Below, piece after piece: positions 1 to 8,728 of a stretch of DNA of 55,669 bases. The notes under the pieces were generated by a model that saw only the letters and a program-made list of their open reading frames with translations, ran no database searches and was not told the origin of the DNA. The stretch covers positions 1-55,669 of the forward strand of contig JAUNUH010000013.1 of NCBI GenBank assembly GCA_030538275.1, in the 5' to 3' direction. How positions within the stretch are numbered: the first letter of the stretch is position 1; each line of letters starts with the position of its first letter. This DNA comes from Flavobacteriaceae bacterium (lineage in GTDB: Bacteria > Bacteroidota > Bacteroidia > Flavobacteriales > Weeksellaceae). The position numbers and the translations under genes were made by a program.

Positions 1-10
1 TCTTTTTAAA

Positions 11-46
11 CAAAGCCTCATACAGCAATGTATGAGGCTTTTTTGG
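11..46 (+). terminator. Rho-independent terminator
   Basis: A perfect stem (12-23 with 30-41) and 6-base loop are followed by a T run. It presumably ends a gene lying left of the window. The stem is preceded by A residues, so it could also work leftward. Confidence 0.75.
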
Positions 47-68
47 TTTAAAGATTTATTGAAAAAAT

Positions 69-183
69 TCTTCCCATTCCGATTCGCCTAGGCGAATAAG
101 CCTGCAAGCGCCGATGGTACTGCGAAAGCGGGAGCCCTACGGCGATGCTCAGGATAAAATCCGGTCGTCGCCAGTCTTTTTTT
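69..183 (+). pseudogene. 5S rRNA-derived fragment with two replaced segments
   Basis: Three blocks match the conserved central and 3' parts of Bacteroidota 5S rRNA as I know it: 69-82 (TCTTCCCATTCCGA), 97-134 (containing GCGCCGATGGTACTGCG and ending GCGGGAG) and 163-174 (GGTCGTCGCCAG), followed by the usual T tract at 176-183. The 5' third is absent. Where 5S rRNA has its loop around AACAGAGAAGT there is instead a 14-base palindrome (83-96), and the short AGTA linker is replaced by 28 bases (135-162). No 16S, 23S or intact 5S gene is adjacent. It is either a decayed 5S copy or a repeat built from 5S sequence; a normal 5S RNA cannot be made from it. Confidence 0.7.
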
Positions 184-305
184 AAGTCTTTATTCAGTAA
201 AATAAGTTTAATTCTTCAATTCATGAAGACAACAAATGGCGAATTAAAGAATTTAATTCTACGCTACTATTCTTCCAGAACTATTTGTTTCATCGTTAAT
301 TTGAC

Positions 306-437
306 TTAAACAATCTTGAAGCCAACATCATTATACAAAGTAAACTGACGGTTATCGATCACTTTTTCACCAATAAACGTAGTCCAGTTTTCAGTTTTGA
401 AACAAACCAAACTAAATGCATATGAATTTTTACTCAA
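306..437 (-). pseudogene. Possible 3' remnant of a protein gene
   Basis: The minus strand is open from about 540 down to a TAA at 306-308 with no ATG or GTG in frame; a TTG at 437 would give about 43 residues. The C-terminal part reads like natural protein (it contains KTENWTTFIGEKVIDNRQF and ends FKIV). The family is not recognised. The upstream part is AT-rich and less protein-like. It may be the tail of a decayed gene or a chance open frame. The rest of 184-549 holds nothing else that I can identify. Confidence 0.3.
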
Positions 438-549
438 TAGAATGAAATATAAACTAAATAGAGTGTTGAACGAACCATAAGTAAAGTTGCTGCATGAATT
501 TCTATATTTAAAAATCAGTAATTTTAATAAAAATTATTAATTTAAGAAA

Positions 550-1857
550 ATGAAGAAATATCTCTTTTTTATTTTTAGCTTCATAGTGTCAAGCAATATG
601 TTGGATGCTCAAAGGCCAATAATTACAAAGTGGAATACGAATATAAATAATGACAATTCTACTCAGATTTTAATTAATACATCGGGGGCTTACAATTATA
701 GTTGGCAATCGATTAGTAATCCTTCGCAAACAGGATCTGGTACGGGCAACGACGGGCTCACTACGATTAATTTTCCTTCTCCCGGAATATATTCATTGCA
801 AATTCAACCGGTCTCTATTTTCAAGTTTTATTTTATGGGAACAGGTTATCCTAATGTAACCAATAATGTCAAATTAATAGAATTGAGTCAGTGGGGTGAT
901 GTTAACTGGAATACGGATTTATCCGGATTATTTTCTCAATGTTATAATTTGACAATCAGTGCTCAGGATATTCCGGATTTTTCTGGAGTTACCAATTTTA
1001 TGGAGGCTTTCTCTTCGTGTTTTTCCTTGAATGATATTCCAAATGCCGGTCAGTGGGATGTATCCAATGTAACGAATATGAACTCAATGTTTCAAATGTC
1101 ACTAAATTTCAACGGTAATATTGGGTCATGGGATACTTCGAGTGTGGAGCAAATGGCTCAAATGTTCTCAGGATGCTATTACTTCAATCAGGATATTGGT
1201 AACTGGGATACCTCACAAGTGACAAACATGAACAGTATGTTTGAAGTGACGAATTTTTTCAATCAGGATATCAGCGGGTGGGACGTGTCTTCGGTTACTA
1301 ATATTTCCAAAATGTTTGCAGGTGCTATTGAGTTCAATCAAAATTTAGGAAATTGGAATCTGAATAGTTTAAGTAGTAGTATTGAACATGTAGCGGTTTT
1401 CAGTAATACAGCTATGGACTGCAACAACTACAGTCAGACATTAATGGGATGGTCAGAAAATCCAAACATTGCCACCGGAGTTCAATTAATTTCCATCGGG
1501 CCAATCTATGGAGATTTTGCTGTTCCCTACAGAAATAACTTGATTACCAACAAAGGCTGGACTTTCTCCGGAGATACGTATGATGCAGGATGCGTGGTGA
1601 ATATGGAAACTGCTGAAACTGTTGAATTCTCTACCATCCGGGTTTATCCGAATCCTGCGACGGAATTTATCAGAATTGAAAGTAATTCCGGAATCCGCAG
1701 CATTGAGATATTTAATGCAAATCAAAAGCTGGTAAAAGCAGAAAAATCATCTGTAAATCAGCTCACAATCCCACTGAGCGGGCTTCCGATAGGAGTGTAT
1801 TTTATAAGAATTCAAACCGATATAGGGATGGAAAGCTTCAAATTGATTAAGAAATAA
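550..1857 (+). CDS. BspA-like (DUF285) surface protein with T9SS sorting domain
   Basis: 435 residues. A signal peptide (about 1-20, ending near LDA) is followed by a Bacteroidota-type adhesin region. Residues about 165-280 hold DUF285 repeats with the hallmark pattern WDxSxVTxMxxMF...FNQxIxxW, about four copies. The C-terminal ~75 residues (from IRVYPNPATEFIRI to SFKLIKK) form a type A T9SS sorting domain, so the protein is expected to cross the outer membrane by the type IX system and be anchored or released. DUF285 repeats occur in surface and host- or matrix-binding proteins; the ligand cannot be inferred. The gene is monocistronic, followed by a terminator. The 16 bases ending at the start codon are identical to those before tuf. 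Confidence 0.9.
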   Translation: MKKYLFFIFSFIVSSNMLDAQRPIITKWNTNINNDNSTQILINTSGAYNYSWQSISNPSQTGSGTGNDGLTTINFPSPGIYSLQIQPVSIFKFYFMGTGYPNVTNNVKLIELSQWGDVNWNTDLSGLFSQCYNLTISAQDIPDFSGVTNFMEAFSSCFSLNDIPNAGQWDVSNVTNMNSMFQMSLNFNGNIGSWDTSSVEQMAQMFSGCYYFNQDIGNWDTSQVTNMNSMFEVTNFFNQDISGWDVSSVTNISKMFAGAIEFNQNLGNWNLNSLSSSIEHVAVFSNTAMDCNNYSQTLMGWSENPNIATGVQLISIGPIYGDFAVPYRNNLITNKGWTFSGDTYDAGCVVNMETAETVEFSTIRVYPNPATEFIRIESNSGIRSIEIFNANQKLVKAEKSSVNQLTIPLSGLPIGVYFIRIQTDIGMESFKLIKK

Positions 1858-1877
1858 TAAGGTTCTCAATAGAAACA

Positions 1878-1917
1878 AAATTCTCCAAGCAGTTTTCTGT
1901 TTGGAGAATTTCTATTT
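1878..1917 (+). terminator. Terminator of the BspA-like gene
   Basis: The 10-bp stem AATTCTCCAA (1879-1888) / TTGGAGAATT (1901-1910) has a T-rich tail. It starts about 20 bases after the stop codon. Confidence 0.75.
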
Positions 1918-1997
1918 ATGTCTTTTATTTATCATATTTTAATAAATTTAAGATTTAGATTAGTAAAAATGTATTTGATTTTTCTTATGGAATTGGA

Positions 1998-2033
1998 AGG
2001 GATATTTTCTTTTAAAGTAATGAAAATATCCCT
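1998..2033. repeat. 12-bp perfect inverted repeat upstream of the kinase gene
   Basis: AGGGATATTTTC (1998-2009) and GAAAATATCCCT (2022-2033) are separated by 12 bases. No T run follows on the plus strand. It lies about 115 bases before the kinase start in the otherwise featureless AT-rich interval 1918-2148, so it may be an operator or a structured leader. The TTGAATTT direct repeat at 2046-2053 and 2071-2078 is too short to interpret. Confidence 0.5.
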
Positions 2034-2148
2034 ATCTTAGAATAATTGAATTTAAAGAGATAGAAGTGAGTTGAATTTTCCCAATCATTTAATCGTTGGC
2101 TAAGTTCAATTAAAAGATATATACAAATCACTAAAAAATTAGGGGTCT

Positions 2149-4134
2149 ATGCGTATAAATTTATTGAGGAATTTATTCATCGGGTCACTCATTATCGTAT
2201 TGGGTCAGATGTGTCCCGGTCAAAAATTTACACAGAATAACCAAAAGATTGCAGCTGCAGATTTCTACAGCCGAAAAGCGAATTTGTATCAACTTGTACG
2301 AACAGGCGATTCTGCATTATTCAGAAAAGAATTACAAAAAGCCAGCACAGAATTCCAGGAAAATGAGGATTATTTTAACTTTTTCAAGGTTTATGGAGTC
2401 TTTCCCGATATTCTTAACGGGAAAACAGACGAAGCCAAAAAAAAATTGGCAGCGCTTAGAAAGACTCTATTACATAAAAAAAACCTGCCCTTAACCATTA
2501 TTGCCATTCATTCCATTGAAGGTTTTATGAAAATAAGTGAAGGAAAACATTCTGAGGCAGTAAAGAATTATGAAACGATTCTGAATACAATTGAAAAAAA
2601 TCGAAAAGAGAAAATTCATTTTCTGGAAGATTATGTGTTTTATGGAAATACGCTGATTGCTTTAGGTCAATATGAAAAAGCATTAGAGATTCTTTTTGAA
2701 ATCATTTCCACCGGAAAAAATAACTATACAGGAACAGTTTATAACAACATCGGAATCTGTTATCTTCATCTGAATCAAATGGACAAGGCAAAAGAATATT
2801 ATTCTCTTGCGGTCGAAAATGCAGCTCATAAAGACAAGGCAAATTTTACCTCGAATCTCGCGATTCTGCATATCCGGAATCTGGAAATTGATAAAGCTGA
2901 AAAAACTGTTAGAAGCCTGGACTTCACTCAGTTGAATGATGCCGATTCTGCTGCTGTGTTCAGTGTGTTGGCGGATATTGAAAAACATAAACAGAATAAA
3001 AATAATTCCTTGGAGTATTTTCAAATTGTGATGGATATTGATTCTCGGATGAAAAATTATCAGCAGCTGGCCAATGATTATCTGGCGGTTGGGATTCTAC
3101 ACAAAGAAACGGGTGATTTTGTTGCAGCGGAAGATTATTTTAACCGTGCCTATACACTGCTGAAGGAAATTGACGACAAATATGCGCTGGGTATCCTGCT
3201 GGAAGAAATGCTGCTCAGTGATTTTTTACGGTCGGGAAATGTGCGAAATTCTGAACGTTTTGAGGAGTATATTAATATCATGGACGAAATCAATTCAGAA
3301 TCTGTCCAAAACAATTCCAATGAACTGAATATCAAATATCAGACTGCCGAAAAAGAAACCAGGATTGCGCAGCAGAATCTTGCTTTGGAAAAAGAAAAAT
3401 CCCGCCGGAATATGGCTCTGACTGGCATAGGATCTATTCTCTTGATATCGGCGGGAGGTTATCTCTGGAACCGGAACCGCCAGAAACGGAAAGCGTTACT
3501 TTCAGAAAATACCTTACTCGGTTTGCAGCAGAATCTGAATGAAATGGAACTGCAAAGTCTGAATCAGCAACTGGATCCGCATGAGATTAAAAATCTACTC
3601 GCGAGTATTTCGCCGGAAATTCAGGAAAAAGCCCCGGAATCGTATCGCAAAATGCTCAAGCTTTTCAATATAACCAAAGCCAGTCTGAATAGCAGTTCGT
3701 TAACAGATACTATTGAGAATCAGACACAACAAGTGCGAGATTTGCTGAGCCTGAAAAGAGGCATAATGCACGAACCATTACAATATTTCATCGAGAATAC
3801 GATTCAGAATCAGCAAATGGAAATTCCGCGCTTGATGCTGAAAAACCTGGTGGAAAATGCGGTAAAACACGGAATCAAAGGAAAGCCCGACGGTGGAGAA
3901 ATCCGCGTGAAACTGAAAGAAAAAATGGGATTTTTACATATTTTAGTTGATGATACTGGTAAAGGCAGAAAACTGGCTGATTCACCGGATAACGGTATCG
4001 GAATTTACACTTACCAAAAACTTTTTAGCACCCTGAACCAAAGAAATAAAGAAAGTGCTACTTTTGAAATTACAGACAAAAAACAAGGCACACGAGTAGA
4101 AGTGAATATTCCATTGAATTATCAATACAAATAG
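2149..4134 (+). CDS. TPR-domain sensor histidine kinase (LytS/YehU-type kinase core)
   Basis: 661 residues. An N-terminal signal or membrane segment (about 5-24) is followed by tetratricopeptide repeats (about 40-400, e.g. the GTVYNNIGICYLHLNQMDKAKEYY region), a short coiled coil, and one transmembrane helix (about 422-441). The cytoplasmic kinase core follows: the phospho-acceptor His is near residue 478 in LDPHEIKN, where the family usually has NPHFLFN; the ATPase domain has an N-box (ENAVKHG, Asn near 570), DDTGKG and GIGI. All catalytic boxes are present, so it is probably active. TPRs on the periplasmic side suggest protein or peptide sensing; the signal is unknown. The LytTR regulator gene follows after 4 bases, making an operon. 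Confidence 0.88.
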   Translation: MRINLLRNLFIGSLIIVLGQMCPGQKFTQNNQKIAAADFYSRKANLYQLVRTGDSALFRKELQKASTEFQENEDYFNFFKVYGVFPDILNGKTDEAKKKLAALRKTLLHKKNLPLTIIAIHSIEGFMKISEGKHSEAVKNYETILNTIEKNRKEKIHFLEDYVFYGNTLIALGQYEKALEILFEIISTGKNNYTGTVYNNIGICYLHLNQMDKAKEYYSLAVENAAHKDKANFTSNLAILHIRNLEIDKAEKTVRSLDFTQLNDADSAAVFSVLADIEKHKQNKNNSLEYFQIVMDIDSRMKNYQQLANDYLAVGILHKETGDFVAAEDYFNRAYTLLKEIDDKYALGILLEEMLLSDFLRSGNVRNSERFEEYINIMDEINSESVQNNSNELNIKYQTAEKETRIAQQNLALEKEKSRRNMALTGIGSILLISAGGYLWNRNRQKRKALLSENTLLGLQQNLNEMELQSLNQQLDPHEIKNLLASISPEIQEKAPESYRKMLKLFNITKASLNSSSLTDTIENQTQQVRDLLSLKRGIMHEPLQYFIENTIQNQQMEIPRLMLKNLVENAVKHGIKGKPDGGEIRVKLKEKMGFLHILVDDTGKGRKLADSPDNGIGIYTYQKLFSTLNQRNKESATFEITDKKQGTRVEVNIPLNYQYK

Positions 4135-4138
4135 GTTT

Positions 4139-4861
4139 ATGAAATACAGTTATATCATTGTTGAAGACAATCCGGGCGCATTGAAAAACCTTCAATCCGC
4201 ATTGAAGTCTTTCACTGATTTTCGGGAAAATGGCGTTGAAAATACGATGACAGGCGGAGTTTCCCTCGCGCTGAAAAGTCGGCCGCATATTATTTTTCTG
4301 GATGTGCAGCTGGGTGAAGAGAACGGTTTTGATCTGATCAAAGAGGTGCGTCAGTTTTCTACTGAACTTCCCTTCATCATCATGACCACGGATTTTGATA
4401 AATACGCCAAAAAGGCGGTCAACAGTGATGTATTGTATTTTCTGGATAAACCCATTGATCCGGATGAACTGGTGATTGCATTGCATAAATTTGAAAAGAA
4501 ATTTCTGGAACTCCGCAACCATATCACCATCAAAAACTCCGAAGGGCATTACTTCATGCAGCTGGAAGAAATTTTGTATATCAAATCGAACGATAATTGT
4601 TGCCAAATTTACAAACAGGATGGCAGTCGGATGTTTGTCACTAAAACACTCAAACAAATGGACAGTATTTTACCACTCCCTTTCCTGAGAATCCACAAAA
4701 GCTATATCGTAAATACGCAGTTTGTTCATATGCTGAATACCCGAAAGAAGCGTCTTCAGTTGAAGTTTGCCGATTTAGCCGATTTTCAGACAGTTTTTCC
4801 CATCAGCGATTTGTATATGGAAAAGGTAAAACAGACACTTTTGGTGGAAAATAGAATTTGA
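4139..4861 (+). CDS. LytTR-family response regulator
   Basis: 240 residues. The receiver domain (about 1-120) has acidic residues near the start (VEDN), the phospho-acceptor Asp near residue 55 in IIFLDVQLGEENGFDLI, and the conserved Lys in LDKPID. The C-terminal LytTR DNA-binding domain (about 135-235) has the typical IKNSEGHYFMQLEEILYIKS opening and FLRIHKSYIVN. It lies 4 bases after the kinase gene and is its evident partner. LytTR proteins usually bind direct repeats upstream of their targets. No target can be assigned here; the kinase gene's own upstream region is a candidate. Confidence 0.93.
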   Translation: MKYSYIIVEDNPGALKNLQSALKSFTDFRENGVENTMTGGVSLALKSRPHIIFLDVQLGEENGFDLIKEVRQFSTELPFIIMTTDFDKYAKKAVNSDVLYFLDKPIDPDELVIALHKFEKKFLELRNHITIKNSEGHYFMQLEEILYIKSNDNCCQIYKQDGSRMFVTKTLKQMDSILPLPFLRIHKSYIVNTQFVHMLNTRKKRLQLKFADLADFQTVFPISDLYMEKVKQTLLVENRI

Positions 4862-4918
4862 AATATAGTATAAAATGATAGAGGCGATGAAAGCGAAAAA
4901 AGAAAATAATAATCTACA

Positions 4919-5111
4919 GGGAGGCTTTCGCGTGAAGGATGTGTAGGGCTTGGTCTCGTCAATTTATTTGACGAGACGGAACCCCGGAACAGCCTGACCC
5001 CGCAGAAAAATCAATAAACAAAAATCGTTCGATTCTCTAGAGGGAGTTTGCAAAACGATGAAATGAAAAAAATGGTTTGGGTGTTTTTCTGCGGGGGCAC
5101 GCCCAAATAAA
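4919..5111. repeat. GC-rich multi-hairpin intergenic element
   Basis: Nested complementary segments can be read directly: AGGCT (4922-4926) with AGCCT (4991-4995); GGG (4946-4948) with CCC (4982-4984); a 10-bp perfect stem GTCTCGTCAA (4953-4962) / TTGACGAGAC (4968-4977); then a 13-bp pair CCCCGCAGAAAAA (4998-5010) / TTTTTCTGCGGGG (5084-5096) enclosing ATCGTT (5024-5029) / AACGAT (5054-5059). Base composition differs sharply from the AT-rich flanks. It resembles dispersed palindromic elements I recall from Bacteroidota intergenic regions, with a conserved CTTTCGCGTGAAGGAT-like strand, but I cannot name a family. It could be a non-coding RNA or a mobile repeat. Confidence 0.6.
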
Positions 5112-5152
5112 ATTTATATGCCGTCGGTCTTACCTGTAATTTTATAAAAACA

Positions 5153-5197
5153 TTGTTCAACGCCGTATAGAATACTACATTTGACTTTGTATCTTTG
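5153..5197 (+). promoter_or_regulatory. menD promoter
   Basis: A -33 TTG (5153-5155), a 20-base spacer and TACATTTG (5176-5183) match the Bacteroidota consensus TTG-N17-23-TAnnTTTG. A second -7-like box, TATCTTTG, follows at 5190-5197. Transcription would start near 5190 or 5204, close to the menD ATG at 5214, which argues against the upstream TTG at 5181 as start. Confidence 0.65.
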
Positions 5198-5213
5198 TCT
5201 AATTTTTGAATGG

Positions 5214-6878
5214 ATGGCAAAATTTTCTGCTAAATTGAATGTGCAGTTGCTGGCTGAAACCTTGATTCAGTCGGGGATTGAAAATGTGGTAATTTCACCT
5301 GGCTCGCGCAATGGAGCCCTTACAATGCAATTTGTGAATGATTCTCGATTTTCGTGCTACAGCATTGTGGACGAGCGTTCGGCAGGATTTGTTGCGCTGG
5401 GTATGGCGCAGAAAATTCAAAAACCAGTGGTTATTTGTTGCACATCAGGGTCGGCAGTTGCCAATTATTATCCAGCGGTTACAGAGGCATTTTACCAAAA
5501 TATTCCGTTGATTGTACTCACAGCAGACCGACCGGCAGCTTTTACCGATCTTTTTGACGGACAAACGATTCGACAAGAAAATTTGTTTGAAAAACATGTT
5601 TATGGAGGTGTGCAACTGGCAGAGGATGAGAGCGATGAGAGTTTGACAGCCAATTTTTTGAAGGTGAAAGAGGCTGTGCATACGGCTATTATCAATTCGG
5701 GGCCAGTTCATATCAATATGCCTTTTTCTGAACCTTTGTATGAATTTACCCTAGAAAAACGTATTGAATTTGATCAAATTGGAAAACCGAAAGAAAAAAT
5801 GGTTGAATTAGATTTAAAAAATCTTCAAAACGAATATTCCCAGGCGACTAAAGTTATGGTTTTGGTTGGCCAACAAGCTCCCAATGAGAGTTTGAACTAT
5901 TTGATAAATCAACTTTCGACATTTTCTAATGTAATTATTTTGACAGAAACCACTTCCAATATTTATGGAAATCAAGTAATTTCACAAATAGATGCCGTTT
6001 TGCGAAATATTGTATCGCAAGATTTGTCTTACTTTCAACCTGATCTGCTCATTACCTTAGGCCAAAACGTTATTTCAAAAAAAATAAAACAGTTTCTACG
6101 TGAAAATCGACCCAAATTCCATTGGCATGTAGATAATTATTGGCAGCCGGATACGTATTTTTCGCTTACGCAAAAGATTGAAACTTCTGCAGAAAAATTT
6201 CTGAGGGAATTTCTTGATAATTTTCAACCTACAGATTCTGATTACAGAAAAAACTGGACTCAAATTAATCAACAAAATCACGAGTTGCAACGCGAATTTA
6301 TGCAGGAATTGCCTTGGAGTGATTTGTATGTTTTTAGAAATATTATTCAACATTTTCCGGCAGAATATGTGGTTCATTACAGCAATTCGGCTGTGATTCG
6401 TTATTCACAACTCTTCAGGCACGAAAAGCAAAACCATGTGTATTGCAATCGCGGTACCAGTGGAATTGATGGCTCTACTTCTGCAGCAATAGGATATGCC
6501 ATGAAATCTGAAAAACCTGTGGTGTTGGTAACTGGCGACATCAGTTTTTTCTATGACAGTAATGCGCTATGGAACAATGAAATTCCAGTGAATTTCAGAA
6601 TTGTTCTGGTCAATAATGGCGGTGGGAATATCTTCAGTATTATTCCTGGCCCTGAAAATACCAATGCACTGAATCAGTTTTTTGAAACCAAACATCAACT
6701 CACAGCAGAATATCTGGCCAAAATGTTTGATTTTGAATACGTTGTTGTAGATAGTAAATCTGGAATTGAAAACATTTGGGGCAATTTCTATCATACTTCA
6801 AATCGTCCCAAAATCCTGGAAATTAATACAAAAAATGCTCCCAATGCAGAAACGCTGAGAGCATTTATAGATGTGTAG
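5214..6878 (+). CDS. menD: 2-succinyl-5-enolpyruvyl-6-hydroxy-3-cyclohexene-1-carboxylate synthase
   Basis: 554 residues, the normal length. MenD is the thiamine-diphosphate enzyme that joins 2-oxoglutarate-derived succinic semialdehyde to isochorismate in menaquinone synthesis. Visible features are the N-terminal PYR domain with ISPGSRNGALT and the catalytic Glu near residue 54 in VDERSAGFVALG, a central domain, and the C-terminal ThDP-binding domain with GTSGIDGSTSAAIGYA and a metal-binding VTGDISFFYDSN...NNGGGNIFS region. I chose the ATG at 5214 because a TTG at 5181 lies within the promoter. No other men genes are in the window. The gene converges on rny, with only 13 bases between the stops. 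Confidence 0.95.
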   Translation: MAKFSAKLNVQLLAETLIQSGIENVVISPGSRNGALTMQFVNDSRFSCYSIVDERSAGFVALGMAQKIQKPVVICCTSGSAVANYYPAVTEAFYQNIPLIVLTADRPAAFTDLFDGQTIRQENLFEKHVYGGVQLAEDESDESLTANFLKVKEAVHTAIINSGPVHINMPFSEPLYEFTLEKRIEFDQIGKPKEKMVELDLKNLQNEYSQATKVMVLVGQQAPNESLNYLINQLSTFSNVIILTETTSNIYGNQVISQIDAVLRNIVSQDLSYFQPDLLITLGQNVISKKIKQFLRENRPKFHWHVDNYWQPDTYFSLTQKIETSAEKFLREFLDNFQPTDSDYRKNWTQINQQNHELQREFMQELPWSDLYVFRNIIQHFPAEYVVHYSNSAVIRYSQLFRHEKQNHVYCNRGTSGIDGSTSAAIGYAMKSEKPVVLVTGDISFFYDSNALWNNEIPVNFRIVLVNNGGGNIFSIIPGPENTNALNQFFETKHQLTAEYLAKMFDFEYVVVDSKSGIENIWGNFYHTSNRPKILEINTKNAPNAETLRAFIDV

Positions 6879-6891
6879 ATAGAATTATGTT

Positions 6892-8499
6892 TTATCTGGC
6901 AATATTTACGGCACGTGTTTCTCTAATCACGGTGACTTTTACCTGTCCTGGATAAGTCATTTCATTTTGAATTTTATCTGTAATCAAAAACGAAAGTTCA
7001 TTCGCTTTCATATCATCAACTCTGTCGCTTTCTACCATTACGCGCAATTCTCTACCTGCTTGAATAGCATAGGCTTTTTCTACGCCATCAAAGCCTAGTG
7101 CGGTGTTTTCCAGGTCTTTGAGTCGCTGAATATAAGATTCTATAACCTGTCTGCGAGCACCGGGTCTAGCCCCACTTATGGCATCCGCAACTTGAATAAT
7201 GGGTGAAAGAAGCGAGGTCATTTCGATTTCATCGTGATGTGCTCCTATAGCATTTATCACCTCTGGATTTTCGCCGTATCGTTCTGCCCATTGCATGCCC
7301 AGAATCGCATGCGGAATTTCAGATTCCTGCTCTGGAACTTTTCCAATATCGTGTAGAAGGCCTGCTCTTTTAGCCAATTTGGCATTTAAGCCTAATTCTG
7401 CCGCTAGCGTTCCGGCGATATGCGCCACCTCTCGAGAATGTTGCAATAAGTTTTGGCCATAGGAGGAGCGATATTTCATTCGGCCAACAATTTTCACCAA
7501 TTCTGGGTTTAATCCATGAATTCCTAAATCTATGATGGTTTTTTTACCTATTTTGATGATTTCGTCTTCTATCTGCTTGGTAGTTTTGGCTACAACTTCT
7601 TCAATACGTCCAGGATGAATGCGCCCATCGGTTACCAGCTTGTGAAGTGACAAACGAGCAATTTCACGTCGTACAGGGTCAAAACAAGATAGAACAATAG
7701 CCTCTGGAGTGTCGTCTACAATTATTTCAACACCAGTTGCGGCCTCAATTGCACGAATATTTCTGCCTTCACGGCCAATAATTCTACCTTTCACATCATC
7801 GTTATCTAGATTGAAAACAGTAACCGCATTTTCTACCGCCTGTTCTGTACCGATTCTTTGAATAGTTTGAATTACAATTTTTCTGGCTTCTTCTTGAGCA
7901 TTGAGTTGAGCCTCGTCCATAATTTCTTGAATAAAAGATTGCGCCTTGGTTTTGGCTTCCTCCTTCAATGATTCTACCAACTCATTTCTAGCTTCATCTG
8001 CAGAATATCCAGAGATTTTTTCAAGAATTTCAACTTGTTTTTTGTGATTGGTATTCACTTCTTCCATTCGACGAAACATCGCTTCTCTTTTTTCTTCAAA
8101 ATCCTGAGCCTCGGTTTGTAGAATCCTACGGCTTTTTTTCAATTCATTAAGCCCCTCATTCAACTTTTGTTCTTTTTCCTTACTACGCTTGTCGCGCTCA
8201 TTGATTTTTCTCTCTTTTTGATTAATTGATTCTTCATGTTGTGATTTCAATTCCAAAAACTTTTCTTTGGCTTGAAAAATCTTTTCTTTCTTAATGCTTT
8301 CACCCTCAGTTTCAGCCGTTTTCAAAATGGCATCAGCCTCAATTCTCTTTTCAATTGCTGCTTGTTCTATTTCTTCAGCATTGCGCTTGGCCTCGTCAAG
8401 CAATACGAGATTTTGATGATCGATTTTTTGTTTGGTAAAAATATAAGCAATAATTCCTCCTAATAAGACCCCTATGAGTCCTCCAATAATATATTCCAT
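6892..8499 (-). CDS. rny: Ribonuclease Y
   Basis: 535 residues. RNase Y is a membrane-anchored endoribonuclease that starts mRNA decay. Visible features are an N-terminal transmembrane anchor (about 3-22), a long Lys/Glu-rich coiled coil (about 25-190), a KH RNA-binding domain (around [21 protein letters not shown]), and an HD hydrolase domain with the metal-binding [12 protein letters not shown] and GAHHDEIE motifs. The C-terminal sequence is complete. It lies directly downstream of the 6S RNA, whose terminator-like 3' end is about 20 bases before the ATG, so it is expressed by read-through or by a promoter that I could not identify. Confidence 0.97.
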   Translation of the reverse strand: MEYIIGGLIGVLLGGIIAYIFTKQKIDHQNLVLLDEAKRNAEEIEQAAIEKRIEADAILKTAETEGESIKKEKIFQAKEKFLELKSQHEESINQKERKINERDKRSKEKEQKLNEGLNELKKSRRILQTEAQDFEEKREAMFRRMEEVNTNHKKQVEILEKISGYSADEARNELVESLKEEAKTKAQSFIQEIMDEAQLNAQEEARKIVIQTIQRIGTEQAVENAVTVFNLDNDDVKGRIIGREGRNIRAIEAATGVEIIVDDTPEAIVLSCFDPVRREIARLSLHKLVTDGRIHPGRIEEVVAKTTKQIEDEIIKIGKKTIIDLGIHGLNPELVKIVGRMKYRSSYGQNLLQHSREVAHIAGTLAAELGLNAKLAKRAGLLHDIGKVPEQESEIPHAILGMQWAERYGENPEVINAIGAHHDEIEMTSLLSPIIQVADAISGARPGARRQVIESYIQRLKDLENTALGFDGVEKAYAIQAGRELRVMVESDRVDDMKANELSFLITDKIQNEMTYPGQVKVTVIRETRAVNIAR

Positions 8500-8526
8500 A
8501 TTAATTTCAATTTATAAATAAAAAAA

Positions 8527-8701
8527 CCCACATCAGTTCAGTTGATTTGAGAAATCTCCTGATAACAGGTTTTGGGTTAGATTGACATTCAGAAGTCCAC
8601 TGATTTAATACCCAAAGGGTTGTGGCTTGTCCTCCAATCAATATTCGCCCGGCAAATGAATGCTTGTTGAGATTTCCAAATAGTGTTAGAACTAATGTGG
8701 G
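8527..8701 (-). ncRNA. ssrS: 6S RNA (6S-Flavo type)
   Basis: This non-coding stretch, downstream of zapA in the same direction, folds as 6S RNA does. A closing stem pairs the 5' CCCACATTAGTTC (from 8701) with the 3' GAACTGATGTGGG (ending 8527); an inner stem pairs GGAAATCTC with GAGATTTC; then comes a large central bubble and an apical hairpin around GATTGG...AATC. The 3' side runs into a T tract, giving termination. Position next to zapA matches 6S RNA in Proteobacteria. 6S RNA mimics an open promoter and binds RNA polymerase. I assigned it to the Rfam 6S-Flavo family from architecture and context, not from a covariance search. Confidence 0.8.
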
Positions 8702-8728
8702 ATATGTGGTTTTTAAAAGAACTTCTTT

